A stretch of 64,000 bases of DNA, taken from positions 1 to 64,000 of the forward strand of contig BGKB01000020.1 in assembly GCA_003116975.1 (NCBI GenBank), in the 5' to 3' direction. This DNA comes from Aurantiochytrium sp. KH105 (lineage: Eukaryota > Sar > Bigyra > Thraustochytrida > Thraustochytriidae). The translations under genes were made by a program, and so were the position numbers. The notes beneath the pieces were generated by a model. The model was not told where the DNA came from, did not search any database, and saw only the letters and a program-made list of their open reading frames with translations. Below, piece by piece: positions 42,994 to 54,530 of the stretch. Position 1 is the stretch's first letter. Each line of letters starts with the position of its first letter.

Positions 42994-45201
42994 ATTAACA
43001 ATTCTCCCTTGCTCGTTTCCGATCTGTTACTGCTGCTGCTCCTACTCGTGCTGCTGCTACTACAAAGCAACGAAAGAGCAGATCAATCGTGAATGGAGAA
43101 CAAACAACCCAGATGCAAGCTCGTGCGTGGGGTTCGCAGATACGTGGACCACCCACCCAGAAGCAGCCAAGGCGAACTTGGAATGGGTGAGATGAATAGA
43201 TGGAGAAAGGGTGAGAATGAGAGAACGAGGAATAGAAGGGCCGCTTGCCTCACTCGCCTCGTACGAGCTGACACTGCCCCCCCCCCCTCCCCTCTCCTTC
43301 TCCCCTCTTTCGTATCCCAACTTCACCCCTGACGATGGAGCTCCCGAAGATCTAGCAGCAGGTTCACGAGCTTGCCGTTGCTCTCGAGCAGCTCGACTTC
43401 GCTCTCTCCGGGCGAGGGCACGAGGTCCCCAAGACGTCGGAGTCTCGGCTCGCGCTGCCGCTGCTGCTGCCGCACAAGAGCAGCGGACGTGCGCCGCAAG
43501 AAAGAACTACAGGCGCCTCGAGTCGGCAGCGCAGCCTGGGTCTCTTGGCTGCCACGCGCAGCGCGTGCTGGGCGGACCTTCACGGCGTCCGACCGCGTGA
43601 CTGACTGCCTGCCTGCCTGGCTGTCTTTCTTGGGTTGGTTCGCTTTTTTAGGCCCTCGGTTGAGAGCGCCTCACCTGGTTCGTTCGTTCGCCCGAGAGCG
43701 CGACGAAGCGCGCGACCCTCGCCAGCGACGCGAGCGTGGCAGCCGCCCGCCCGCCTCGAACGCAGGCCCGATCGGCACAGCGAGCGTCGGCGGCGAGCCC
43801 TTCAGCGCCGAGCACGCGCCCGCGCGCCCGTGCGCAGGCGTCGCGAGATGGCCAAGATGGACTCGGGCGCGTGCGCCAAGCAAGTCGCGACGCGCAGGGT
43901 AGGTTGGGTGTGTGCTGCTCTCGCTCTCGCGCTCGCGCTCGCGCTCGTGCTCAGGCTCGCGTCTCCGGTCTGATCTGGTCTGGGCTGCAGCTGCGCTGCG
44001 CTGCACCTGCGCCTGCTGCCGCCCCACGCCAGCTCGCTAGCGGCAGTCGAGGTCCGCTGCGTTTTGCTGCTCGCGAGCCGAGCTCGAGTGAAACGATGCG
44101 CAGAATGCAGGTTTGGCGAGGCCTCGCTCCGCTCGAGAGTCGTAGGCTGAGCACGCGAGACCCGCGGCTACTGCCAGCGACGCGAGCGCAGCAGATGCCG
44201 GCGAGCGGCCTCGCGCCCGAGCCAAGTCGCTCGAGCTCGCGCTGCGAGCGAGTGAGCGAGCGAGCGAGGTTGTGGCCGTCGAAAATCGGCAACAACTTTG
44301 ATGATTGATTGGCCAATGGAGGCGGCCGGCAGGAAGTCGTTTCTCGAACGAATGAATTCGAGGGTTTCTTCGCCAGGCTGCTCGCGTTAGCTTGCTTACT
44401 AGCTTGTTCGCTTATTTTCGAGCACGGCGCGAAACAGCAGTGGGGAAGGAAGGAGAGGAAACGAGATAGGCCGCACCGCACTTCGATCCGGTCATGCGGC
44501 CAGCGACCCTGAGGAGACCAAGCAGGCAGGCTCACGAGCGGGCGAACGGGAGGGAGGTTTCGTCTCGCCTCGCCTCGCCTCGCCTCGCGCCCAGATCAGA
44601 CCTCGACTCTACCCCTCAATGCTGCCGCGCGACCGTCTGGACGCAAACGTCTGATTCTCGACACAGGATTCGAACGGTGCCCCGGCACTGATGTGAGTCG
44701 AAGCGGTCGAAGCGATCGATCGATCGGATCTCGGCGCGTCTCGTCGCCCGCCACCTCTCTCTCGCACATCACCATTCTCCATCCAAAAAAATCCGCTCTC
44801 GGCTCGTACCGGACCTCCATCTTCGATGAACGACACGATGCACGCACGCTAACACGCGTAGAACACCAGGCCAACGAAACCGTCGCGACGCCAGTGAAGA
44901 CAGCCTGCGTACGTCCCTCCCCACCCCCGCGAAGTTCTCGTTGAGCACACACGCACACACTCGCACACCTTTGCGTGCAGTGGCGGGCGAGCGCGCCGTA
45001 GGCCCGTGCGCGATGACGGCACACCAAGAGGAAGGGAAGGAAAGCAAACCACTGCCAGGCAGAGCGAGGCAAGCACGCTGCGTGCGCGAGCGGGACGCGG
45101 TCTGCGCGCAGCTGGCGGGCCGCTCGGCCCTGCCCGTGACAGACGCAGATATCGAAGGAGCTGGCCAAAGGAGAATTCGAGGCTTTGGGGGCAAAACAAC
45201 C
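42994..45201. promoter_or_regulatory. Divergent region between triple-SAM and NT5DC genes
   Basis: 2.2 kb head-to-head spacer, GC-rich. It has a C9 run and CT-rich tract at 43278-43310 and CGAG/CTCG repeats around 44250 and 43920-43950. No open frame is convincing; a minus frame at 43323-43583 has a helical-looking end but no family. An in-frame ATG at 45013 may belong to the NT5DC coding sequence. Confidence 0.45.
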
Positions 45202-46899
45202 ATGACCTTGACCTCGGGCCTCTGGCGAAGACTCGTGCGCTCCGGCGTGCAGAGCGCCAGCGCCGGGGGCGGCGTGACGGCGGAGACGCTCATGAACATG
45301 TACAGCGGACTTAAAGACGCGGACTTTCGCCGAGCGCTCGACGCCTCGGGGCCCCCGCGGCAGCCTGGCGAACCATCATCCATGTACGACGAGAGCTTTT
45401 CACCCCGAGAGATCTTTGCAAACAGCGAAATCCACATGGACGAAATCCAAGCCATCGGCTTTGATTACGACTTTACTCTTGTCTCGTACAAGAATGCTCT
45501 CCAAGAGCTCATTTTTAGTAAAGCACGCGATCATTTGGTCAAACACAAGCGATATCCCGAGGAGCTGCGCGACCATCTCGAGTACGACAGCAGCTTTGCA
45601 ATCCGAGGCCTCACCTTTGACACGGAGCGCGGCCTCTTGTACAAAATGGACCCCAGCTTCCGGGTCGATCTCACGTGCGTATTTCGTGGCCGGCAGCGGC
45701 TCGACAAGGCCGGCGCTCTCGAGGCACTCGGGGGCCGCTTGCACATGCGCCGCAGCGCCAAGACAGACTCGCTCCGAGGAATCTTTGATCTCTTTAGTCT
45801 TGCTGAGGCCTGTTTGCTCTCGGACGTGACAGACTACTTTTTCAGCAAGAACATTGAGTTCTCGCCCGCCGCTGTTTTCCAGGATGTCTCTTCATCTATT
45901 TCCTATGTGCACAGGTCAGGCCTCATGCATCGCCACGTGATGGAAGACATGGACACCTACCTCAAGCCCACACCCAAGCTTCGCACCTTGCTCGAGGAGC
46001 TTCAAGGGTCTGGTGTTCAGACCTTTGTCTTATCCAATTCCAACTTTGACTACGTGGACGCTGGCATGCGCTTTCTCTGCGGCGACGACTGGATGCAGCT
46101 CTTTCACGTGGTTGCCTGCGAAGCCGAGAAGCCAGCTTTCTATACATCAAGTAATCCCTTTCGTCAGATCGATCTCGACTCGACCTCATCGAACGATCCC
46201 CTGAACCGTAGGCGTACGAACTGGTCGGCTGTGAACAAGCTCGAGCCGGGCAAGGCCTACTGCAAAGGCAACGTGGATGATCTCATGCGCATGACGCAGT
46301 GGGAGGGTTCCAGGGTCCTTTATATCGGAGACCACCTTTTCGCGGATCTCCGCACCCCTGCGCGTTTCCACGGGTGGTGGACCGGGGCAATTATTCGAGA
46401 GCTCGAGCACGAGATCCAGGTCGAGCGCTCTCCAGAATACGAGGTCTTGTCGCTGAAAATGCAACTTACCGAGGAGCTCATGCGCCGTATTCAGTGGTCG
46501 CCGCCGCATGACGAGAGCACGACGTCCGTCTCGCACTACTTGGACATTCTCGACCGTGAACGGATCGCACTGCGCCAGAGCATGAACGATCTCGTGAACC
46601 CTAACTTTGGCTCTGTCTTTGTGTCTGCCTCCCATTCTCCTTCTCTGTTTTCCTCGTTCATGACACGCTACGTCGACGTATACACGTCTCGTCTTGAAAA
46701 TCTTTTGGACTATGGGATTCCAGACTATCGCTTTTACCCTCGAAAAAAGCGCACATTGCCGCACGACCCCAATTTTCGCTCCGAGGCCATCACGCGAGTT
46801 CTCGAAACTGCGCTTCGCCGGTCTGTGCGCAAGCGCGATGTGACGCTTCGCACGGAGCTTTCTTTCACCTACGAGGATGAAGACGAAAAGAAACCGTAG
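45202..46899 (+). CDS. NT5DC-type 5'-nucleotidase domain protein (HAD superfamily)
   Basis: 565 residues from the ATG at 45202. HAD motif I is GFDYDFT (Asp88, Asp90). Further family blocks are SFAIRGLTFD, DIFSLAE-like DLFSLAEACLLSDVTDYF, FVLSNSNFDYVDAGM, ALKP-type EKPAFYTSSNPF, VLYIGDHLFADL and GWWTGAIIRELE, all as in NT5DC2/NT5DC3 and cytosolic purine nucleotidase. The N-terminus (MTLTSGLWRRLVRSGVQ) is Arg-rich and amphipathic, fitting a mitochondrial presequence, which is why this ATG is preferred. An upstream in-frame ATG at 45013 would add 63 residues. The family hydrolyses nucleoside monophosphates or has unknown substrates; the exact substrate cannot be read from sequence. Intronless. 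Confidence 0.9.
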   Translation: MTLTSGLWRRLVRSGVQSASAGGGVTAETLMNMYSGLKDADFRRALDASGPPRQPGEPSSMYDESFSPREIFANSEIHMDEIQAIGFDYDFTLVSYKNALQELIFSKARDHLVKHKRYPEELRDHLEYDSSFAIRGLTFDTERGLLYKMDPSFRVDLTCVFRGRQRLDKAGALEALGGRLHMRRSAKTDSLRGIFDLFSLAEACLLSDVTDYFFSKNIEFSPAAVFQDVSSSISYVHRSGLMHRHVMEDMDTYLKPTPKLRTLLEELQGSGVQTFVLSNSNFDYVDAGMRFLCGDDWMQLFHVVACEAEKPAFYTSSNPFRQIDLDSTSSNDPLNRRRTNWSAVNKLEPGKAYCKGNVDDLMRMTQWEGSRVLYIGDHLFADLRTPARFHGWWTGAIIRELEHEIQVERSPEYEVLSLKMQLTEELMRRIQWSPPHDESTTSVSHYLDILDRERIALRQSMNDLVNPNFGSVFVSASHSPSLFSSFMTRYVDVYTSRLENLLDYGIPDYRFYPRKKRTLPHDPNFRSEAITRVLETALRRSVRKRDVTLRTELSFTYEDEDEKKP

Positions 46900-48997
46900 G
46901 CTGTCGTATTAAAAGTAAAATGCAAATGATAATAGAATGTCTTGTTCTTATTGGCCCTTTTGCCCGCATGATGCGTTCTATTAACCACTTGCTGGGAGGT
47001 GAAATCGACACCGAAGTGATGAGATTCACTTCTCTTCGAGAGGGAGCCTGGAAAAAATGCCATAATTACCAACCAGTCGCTGTCGGTCTCTACTTTTCCA
47101 TGCTGACAATGAAAAACAGTGTAATGCAGCATGGGATAACTAGAGTGCGGAATGTCGACAGTACTGCTGATTATTCCTTGCACGTGAAGGTGCAGACCAA
47201 TCATTGGTTTCATGACGAGATCATGTCCGAGTGTGCAGTCAAAAACTCCCTCACAGTGCGCTCTGCGTCTTGAAAGAAACAGACCACCACTGATTTCGCG
47301 AAAGGTACAAGTCCGGATGGATTGACAGAGGGCTTCTCGGCCATTCTGTGACCAATCAAAGGCAAATATCATCATTAGCTTCACGAAACAAATAGGCCCA
47401 GATGTGTAGATCCAGAAACGGCTTGGAAGTTCTCGGTCTTCATCTATAGCAAGCAAAGACACATACCATCATTAGATTCGCGATAAGATCAAGTCTGGAT
47501 GGATAGATAAAGACATCTCTAGATCTCCTTGCTAGCACTGCTCTTTTCCAGAAAAGATTGTGACTTCTCGCGGCAGGTCTCCTGACATGACAAGTATGAA
47601 GCCCAAGCGGACCGTTCTACCTCTGCTCTTGATCAAGCGATATTCGGATCCGGTCCGTAAAATGCATTGTATCCAAACCTTGCTCACGACTTTGCCCTTC
47701 CTTGGCTACGTATATCGAACAGAGACGACAAGTTGTCTCAGGATCAATTTGCCATTCTCAACAAAACTATGTCGTTCTGTGGTCCGCATACTGCAAGTAG
47801 TCCATCCGTTATATCTAGCATTGGCCATGCCTACGCACAGCGCCCTCCCACGTCTATGTGGATCGGTTGAAGACGAAGGAAATCTATACCACGAACTTGC
47901 GTGTCGTGCTGATCAAAACAAAACAAAGAATCTGTTGAAACATCTGTTGTTTTTCACTGTTGTCTTGGTCTGTAGACTGAATATCTGTCTCTCTTCTACA
48001 GTGTCTCTCGTACCGATCTTCTTCGATTCCCGATCAGAAACCTTTCCTGATCTCTCGAAACAAACACCTTGCTTCGAGCTTTTCATCTTGTCAAAACTTA
48101 CTTTTGTCCTCTTCATTCCTAATTCTATGCATTCCATTTTAACAACTTGATAACTGACTACCACGATATGCTATGTCTCGCTGTCGCGCGTCACTCTCGC
48201 TGTATCACAGCGCCCAAGGAACCAACTTTCGTTGCGCTTCGTCAAATTGAGCGCAACGCGGTGACGAGAGAACGAGAGAACGGCAACCTAACCACCACCA
48301 GTACTATTTTTCAAAATGTCACGGTTAAGCCAGAGTCGGCAGTCTATATTTACAAGAATAGACTTTCAAATGTCATTTGAACTACAATTGTCAAGGGTCT
48401 TGTAAATTAGCACACGATTTACACTACATTTCTCCGAGTTGATGCATTTTGGTATAGTTTCCAGTAGCATTGTGTGACGGATAATATAAAATTTGTTAAA
48501 TATCCGAGTCGAAAGGCTGGTAGGAGTGTCGGCGAATTTGCGCTTGGGTTGAAGCCTGAGGGTGAAGAAATTCAAAAGTTTCCCCTCCGCGCCACTGAGC
48601 GTGTCCCCGTGAAACCGGGTCAGTGGAAGCGGGCGCTGTTTTTTTCTCTCGCTTCAAGCGCCGAGGCGGCGCAGACCCGCATTCACCGACCGGCCTTCGC
48701 TTCTCTCGCGCGCGCACCACTCACCTGTCCGTGCACCCGCCCGCCCGCCGCTGCTCTAGGTTTTTGTCGAAAAGTAGCGAGCGCGCGCCCTTGCCGTCGC
48801 CAGCGTCGCAGCCGAGCTGCGCAGAGCGGAGCAGAGCAGCCCAAACCATCCTCGCAAATCCATCCGCCGCGGATCCGCGGCGAGTCGCCTTGCGGCAGAA
48901 AAGTACTGCGCGCGCAGAAGGGAGCGCGAGCTCCGCGTAAAGTAGAGCCGCGTGCCGCGCTGCGCTCGCGCTTCGCCGAGGGCATCTCCAAGCAAGA
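46900..48997. other. AT-rich island between NT5DC and RAD51
   Basis: 2.1 kb; from 46900 to about 48560 the base composition is clearly AT-richer than everything around it, then returns to GC-rich in the RAD51 5' flank. Two open frames (46920-47273, 47560-48150) have no recognisable similarity. Imperfect tandem repeats occupy 47289-47515. Confidence 0.5.
47289..47515. repeat. Degenerate tandem repeat, about 90-bp period
   Basis: Three related blocks begin near 47289, 47366 and 47465. Shared parts are ATCATTAG.TTC.CGA..A, then AAGTC.GGATGGAT..A.A. Copies one and three are most alike. Confidence 0.55.
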
Positions 48998-50026
48998 ATG
49001 GCGACCATGCAGGCCGAGGAGCAGGAGAATTACTCGAGCAACCAGATGGAGGCCGAGGAGGACGAGTCCGGCCCCCAGCTGATCGAGACGCTCGAGCACC
49101 ATGGCATCAGCGCCACGGACGTAAAGAAGCTCAAGGAAGCTGGTTTTCATACAGTTGAATCCGTGGCATGGTCAACGCTGCGCAACCTCTGCGAGGTCAA
49201 GGGTGTGAGCGAGAACAAGGCGACGAAAATCCAGCAGGCCGCGCAAAAGTTGCTGCCCATGGGCTTTGTCACGGCCACCGAGCATCTCAAGATGCGTCAA
49301 GACACCATCATGCTCTCTACGGGAAGCAAGGATTTGGATGAGCTCTTGGGCGGCGGCATCGAGACCGGGTCCATCACCGAGCTTTATGGCGAGTTCCGCA
49401 CCGGTAAGACGCAGCTGTGCCACACGCTTTGTGTCACGTGCCAGCTCCCGACGTCACAAGGTGGCGGCGAGGGCAAGGCTATTGTGATTGATACAGAGGG
49501 TACCTTTCGAAGTGAGAACCTCACCAAGATCGCTGAGCGCTTTGGACTCAGTGTCGAGGACGTTCTCGACAATGTTGCAGTGGCCCGCGCGCAGAACTCC
49601 GAGCACCAGATGCAGCTTCTCGCGCAGGCGTCTGCCATGATGGCCGAGAGCAGGTATGCTCTCATCATCGTGGACAGCGCAACGGCGCTCTTTCGTACAG
49701 ATTATCAGGGTCGCGGCGAGCTTGCGGAGCGGCAGCAGAACCTTGCGCAGTTTATGCGCCAGCTGCAACGATTGGCCAACGAGTATGGAGCGGCTGTCGT
49801 CATCACCAACCAGGTGGTTGCGAGCCCGGACTCTGGCGTTTTTGCCGGCGACACCATGCGGCCGATTGGCGGCAACATCATCGCACATGCTTCGCAGACT
49901 CGACTCAAGCTTCGCAAGGGTCGTGGCGAGACGCGCATTTGCAAGGTGATTGACTCCCCAACCCTTGCAGAGGCAGACGCGACCTTTGCCATTACGGGTG
50001 CCGGCATTGCTGACGCCTCGGATTGA
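48998..50026 (+). CDS. RAD51: RAD51 recombinase
   Basis: 342 residues, close to the usual 339. An acidic N-terminus leads into the HhH-containing domain (about 27-85), then the linker polymerisation motif GFVTATE (Phe90, Ala93). The RecA core has Walker A GEFRTGKT (131-138) and Walker B ALIIVD (221-226). Also visible are QMRPIGG-type [15 protein letters not shown] and [13 protein letters not shown] near the end. It forms the ATP-dependent filament on single-stranded DNA that carries out strand exchange in double-strand-break repair. DMC1 is less likely because the N-terminal and GFVTATE regions match RAD51. Intronless; start ATG at 48998. Its 3' end is 432 bp from the zinc-finger gene on the same strand. 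Confidence 0.96.
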   Translation: MATMQAEEQENYSSNQMEAEEDESGPQLIETLEHHGISATDVKKLKEAGFHTVESVAWSTLRNLCEVKGVSENKATKIQQAAQKLLPMGFVTATEHLKMRQDTIMLSTGSKDLDELLGGGIETGSITELYGEFRTGKTQLCHTLCVTCQLPTSQGGGEGKAIVIDTEGTFRSENLTKIAERFGLSVEDVLDNVAVARAQNSEHQMQLLAQASAMMAESRYALIIVDSATALFRTDYQGRGELAERQQNLAQFMRQLQRLANEYGAAVVITNQVVASPDSGVFAGDTMRPIGGNIIAHASQTRLKLRKGRGETRICKVIDSPTLAEADATFAITGAGIADASD

Positions 50027-50458
50027 TTCGGAATGGCGATCGTGGGAGTTTTTGCCCGCTTTGGACGATGTGCGTCAGCACTGATTCTTCCTTTCTTTCA
50101 AAACCCAGAAAATGTATTGTGCTTGTGACTTGTGGTTCCATGTTTGCTTGTTTGTTTGTTTGTTTTTAGCGGCAGGAAAGGAGGCACAACTGAAAGTCGT
50201 GCGCACGTTTTATCATATTGCCTGATCGCGGAAAAAAAAAAAAACTATGACGAGGCTTGCTTTGGCTTGATGGAGTGATAGGCTTTCCTACGTGCGGCAA
50301 GGTATACGACCACTTGCTTTCGGCCAGCTTGCAAGAAGAGGAGAAAGGGAAGCTTGCGATTGCAAAGTCAGCCATGCACGCTGCAAATTAGAGTTTGATC
50401 ATCTTTTTTCGTCACGTAGAAGGGTTCCAAAACAAACTCGGAAAGGAAAGAAAGAATA
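50027..50458. other. Spacer between RAD51 and zinc-finger gene
   Basis: 432 bp with a (TTTG)n-like tract at 50150-50166 and a short A12 run near 50235. No gene seen. Confidence 0.5.
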
Positions 50459-52051
50459 ATGGTTGCCGCCGCCAAGGACAAGGTCTCGACCCGCGCGGCG
50501 GCCCGCGGAGCTGCCTCGGCGGAGCTGGTAGCTTCAGAAGGGCGGCCCACGTCTGCTGATCGAGACCAGAACGGCGAGCGCGCCTTGTCGGGTCACTTAG
50601 GCGTCCAGACGCAACGTCACGCTGGGGATGCGGCGACAACGCCGACGACAACAACAACAACAACGACGACGACGACGACGGCAGCTACGACACCGACGAC
50701 GAGAACTCCAGCTTTGACGGAAGCGGGAAGGCAGAGCGTCGCGCGGCAGTCCGTTCGCACGGAAGGAAATGCGCCTGCAGGCAATGGTGCAAGTGTTTCG
50801 TACAATACCGGCCACTATGGTCCAAACAAAGAGTCTTTGTCGTCATCGCTGTTGGACCTAACCGCTGCAGCTGCTGCAGAAGCCGGACCTTCAAGGAAGC
50901 GTCCACGCATTGCGCAGCGCGCAAGGGACGCCGGCAATAATACTCTGGCGCACAGCGACTTGTCAAGAGCGCTTGGCATCGACGCTCAATTCGTTGCGAC
51001 ACAATCGCCGAGCACCACATCAGCTTTGGCCAAGACTTTGAGGGCAAAGCAACAGGAATCGCAGCAGAAGCAGCAGCAAGAGCAGGAGCAGCCGCATGTT
51101 TCTCGGGCATCGTTGTCGTTGCTACAGCCGCGCAGTCCTGCGCAAGATCATGCCTTCGTCATGAATGCGGATCAGCACAAGCAAGATCAAGAATCGGTTG
51201 CAAATGCGCAAGCCATGCCTGAATCGGGCGCTGCCGGAAGTACGAAAGAGACTGCAGAGATTGACCGCACGCCGACCGCCGAAGAGCTCGAGGTGATGCT
51301 GGGAAGCGTGGCAGATGGGCCTGTCACGTGCCCGATTTGCGGCACGAGCGCACCCAATCACAGCGTCTTTCTCACGCATGTGAGGCTGGAGCACAGCCAC
51401 GTTTGTGAGGAGTGCCACAAGACGTTTTCAAGCCCGAAAGACCTTGTGCGGCACATCCACAAGGAACACCCCGCCAAGAGACTGAGCCAGCACGCATGTG
51501 GCACGTGCGGCAAACTGTTCTCGAATCAATCTCATCTTAACCGCCACGTTCGGACGATCCACCAGCGAAGGCGGGATCACAAGTGTGAGCAGTGCGATAA
51601 AGCATTTGCGCTGCCAGAAACTCTGCAGGTGCACGTGCGCAACGTGCACGATAAACGCCGAGACTACACGTGCACACGTTGCGAACGATCTTTTTCGGAA
51701 AAGAAGAGCTTGACGGTACACGTGGCGACTGTGCACGAGGGCCGACGGCCGTATACGTGTTCGGTCTGCGAGAAGAGCTTTTCGCAGCGGAGCAACCTCC
51801 GCAATCACTTTCGGACGGTGCATCAGCGCCTGGCGCCCTTCAAGTGCCCGGCTTGCGGAAAGCGCTCGAGTCACAAATCGAATCTCAAGTCTCACCTGCG
51901 GCGCGTGCACCTGCGCACCAAGGAGGAGATCCAGGCTCTTGCTGACGCGGGCGCGCTCAATGCCGCGGATCCGGACAAGCCCGTCGGTGGCGACGACAAA
52001 GCTGTCGAAACGCACGAGGCCGCCGAGATTCCCGGGGTGCCGGTTTCGTGA
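50459..52051 (+). CDS. C2H2 zinc-finger protein, seven fingers
   Basis: 530 residues. Seven C2H2 units lie between about 290 and 484, starting at CPICGTSAPNHSVFLTH, CEECHKTF, CGTCGKLF, CEQCDKAF, CTRCERSF, CSVCEKSF and CPACGKRS. Each has C-x2-C-x12-H-x3/4-H, and most are linked by QRRRDH/KRRDY/EGRRPY-type linkers close to the TGEKP class, which argues for DNA binding. The first 280 residues are disordered: a Thr run (50648-50690), Gln-rich stretches and a likely nuclear signal (SRKRPRIAQRARD). Probably a transcription factor; targets cannot be inferred. The upstream gene is RAD51 in the same orientation, with no sign of cotranscription. Confidence 0.85.
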   Translation: MVAAAKDKVSTRAAARGAASAELVASEGRPTSADRDQNGERALSGHLGVQTQRHAGDAATTPTTTTTTTTTTTTAATTPTTRTPALTEAGRQSVARQSVRTEGNAPAGNGASVSYNTGHYGPNKESLSSSLLDLTAAAAAEAGPSRKRPRIAQRARDAGNNTLAHSDLSRALGIDAQFVATQSPSTTSALAKTLRAKQQESQQKQQQEQEQPHVSRASLSLLQPRSPAQDHAFVMNADQHKQDQESVANAQAMPESGAAGSTKETAEIDRTPTAEELEVMLGSVADGPVTCPICGTSAPNHSVFLTHVRLEHSHVCEECHKTFSSPKDLVRHIHKEHPAKRLSQHACGTCGKLFSNQSHLNRHVRTIHQRRRDHKCEQCDKAFALPETLQVHVRNVHDKRRDYTCTRCERSFSEKKSLTVHVATVHEGRRPYTCSVCEKSFSQRSNLRNHFRTVHQRLAPFKCPACGKRSSHKSNLKSHLRRVHLRTKEEIQALADAGALNAADPDKPVGGDDKAVETHEAAEIPGVPVS

Positions 52052-52740
52052 GACAGCCCTTGGGGCGGGCGGCGAACCGGCGGAAGCGACGCTTGCTCCG
52101 CTCCTCATTCTTTGATCCGCTCCTTATTCTTTCGACATGTTGGCCGTTTGTGCGTCGTGCGGGATGGATGCTTGCAGCGCGTCTGTGTTCGCGTCCCGCC
52201 GCGGCGGCCAGCAGCCGAAAGAGGCGGCGGACGCGAAGCGACGTGCCGCGCACACGCACTTGTCAGTAACGCTCGCGAGGCGCCGCGAGGCGACGCGATG
52301 CAGCACGAGGCGACGCGACGAGGTGACGCTCTCCGTCTCTAAGTGGCAGCTGCAGAGAGCGCGAGAGAAAAATCGCGAGCGATTAGCCGTGGGCCTGCTT
52401 GTCAATCAGAACGGCAAGAGGCCCCGTTCACCTCATGCTCGTGAAGAAGATCCTTCTACGGGAGGATGGGTCCAGAGACGCTCGGGGCAGCCAGTTTGTT
52501 GCTGGCTGGCCGGCTATGGCTCTAGGCGGGTAGGCCCCCCTGGCTGGCGGCTCTTCCGCGTACTGCGCAGGGGGAGGGAGGGATAGTGGGAGGTGGGTGT
52601 GCCTGGACGCTGATGATGGGGGCCGTTGCAGTTGGACCGCCACGCGGGGACGGATGCCTTACGGTTTGGACGGCAACTGTCGGAGGAGACGGTGAGTGAG
52701 AAGAAGTGAGGCGGTGCGGTGGCGGAGAACGATCCCCGGC

Positions 52741-52764
52741 CGATCGATCGATCGATCGATCGAT
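52741..52764. repeat. (CGAT)n microsatellite
   Basis: Six tandem CGAT units. Confidence 0.88.
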
Positions 52765-53660
52765 GTTTTCGTTTGTTTGGCAAAATGATTCGACAGCGTC
52801 TGTTGGATGTTCAGAGGTGGTGATTTCATCGTCGGGGAAGTCACGATGTTCTGGCGGGCTGCTCCAGGGGTGGTAGCCAGTCGCCTTTCTGTTGGTCCCT
52901 TTTATTCCTTTCATTCATTTTCTTAATTTTGTACTTGGTGATTCGTCTTTTTGTTCGTTTGTTCGTTCGTTCGCCCGCCTGCGTTGCGATGCGAGCCAGA
53001 CACAACCATTTGCCAAGTAGCGCGCGACCCCACACCGGTCCTCGCTGCGGGGCCGCCATCGTGTGGAGGGCACCGCCTCTCACAATTTCGACAGACGGCG
53101 CAGCGTGAGGCGGTGAATATGTAGTGGCCTAGTGCTTTCCTAGCGCAAGCTACTGCATTGGCGTCGCCCCACTGGCGACCTGGAGCAGCTTTCGCTCACC
53201 CTCTCACTGTCACTGTTAGTGACTTTGGCTCGTCGGCCTCTGCCCTCTCAGTTAGTCAGTCAGTCTGTCTGGAGTTGGCTTTTCATGACGAAAACCTTGC
53301 TTATGTTAGGTCTTGTGTATCTGCAAATTGTTGGTTGGAGGAAGTGGTTGACCGCTTGCCATGCCTGGTTGGTCGATCGATCAAACAATCTATCTGCCTG
53401 TCGCTGTAGGTCGCGTCCTTGCTTGAAACTGGCCGCCTTCCTTGCTGCCGCGCGAAAACTCCGGGGCGGCGCTGTCCGGGGCACGAGGCCGCGGAGGTTT
53501 TCCAAATGGCCGTGGAGCGACGTCTGCGCCCGCCCCGGCCGCCACGGCGAAATTTAGGCTCGGCAGGATCCAGGCTCGGCAGGCCCAGCGCAGCGCAGCT
53601 GTCCCTTCTTGCAGCCAGCAATGCGGCGCAGCCCGCGTTCCTGCCGCCGCCCAGGGTTAG

Positions 53661-53692
53661 CATCAATCAATCAATCAATCGATCAATCAATG
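53661..53692. repeat. (CAAT)n microsatellite
   Basis: Seven units of CAAT with one CGAT variant. Confidence 0.85.
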
Positions 53693-54469
53693 CGCGGGCC
53701 ATAGACCTACAAAAATAAAGATGAAAGAAACTCGAAAAGTAGAGGAAGCGCTTCCCTCCCTCTCCCTCTGCGCCCCTCTGCGGAAGCTACTGCTTGCGCG
53801 CGCGAAGCTGGCTGCTCGGCCGCGCGTGCGTCGCGCGCGCCGCGTGGAGCTAGCCGAGCTAGCGGAGAAGCCGGCCGACGGCGGCTAGCTTGGCCGCGGG
53901 GGCGCGCAGCTTCTCCAGCTTCGGCCGCGCGAGCCGCCTGCGAGCCCCTCTCTGCCTGCTCTCCGTCTGCGGCGAGGAAGCCGCCGGGATGCGCTGCGCC
54001 TTGCGCGAGGATCCCGAGCCCCGAACTGTCTACCCGTCTGCAGCAGCCAGGTGGTGGCCGCCGGAGAGAGGCCCCGCGCCTCGCGAGTACGCACGCGGCC
54101 GCCCGCCCGGGACGCTGCGGCGCGGGGACGGCTGCCGGCCTGACTCCGCGCCGCCTGGCCGGCCTGACCTGACCCGGCCGGCGACTGTGCGCGATATGAC
54201 TGACAGAGACTGACTGCTCATACACCGAGATAGATCGCACGAAGGGAGGCGCGCCGCGCCGCTCGCAGCCGGCAGCTGCAAGCGTCCCCGAGTCTGGCGG
54301 GGCCGCCGGAGCCACGGAGCGCGGGGCGTTCGGGAACAACTCTGGGCGCGGCGAGGGCTTGGCACGACCTGACCGCGCCGAGGAAGCGTCCGCTGTCACG
54401 CTCGGGGCGCCGCGCGAGGTGAGGGAGGTGAGGTGAGCGAGCGAGGCGCTGGATCTGCGTGCTGTGCGA

Positions 54470-54530
54470 TCGATGGATGGATGGATCGACGGATCGATAA
54501 TATGGATGGATGGATGGATGGATGGTTGGT
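54470..54530. repeat. (GGAT)n microsatellite, interrupted
   Basis: Two blocks of GGAT units separated by GGATCGACGGATCGATAATAT. Confidence 0.85.

Noticed and set aside
44660-44700. GGATTCGAAC motif resembling a tRNA B box
   Set aside because: The flanking bases do not form a five-pair T stem and no D-arm or acceptor stem is present.
47560-48150. 196-codon open frame in the AT-rich island
   Set aside because: Composition follows the island, with no recognisable domain or plausible start context.
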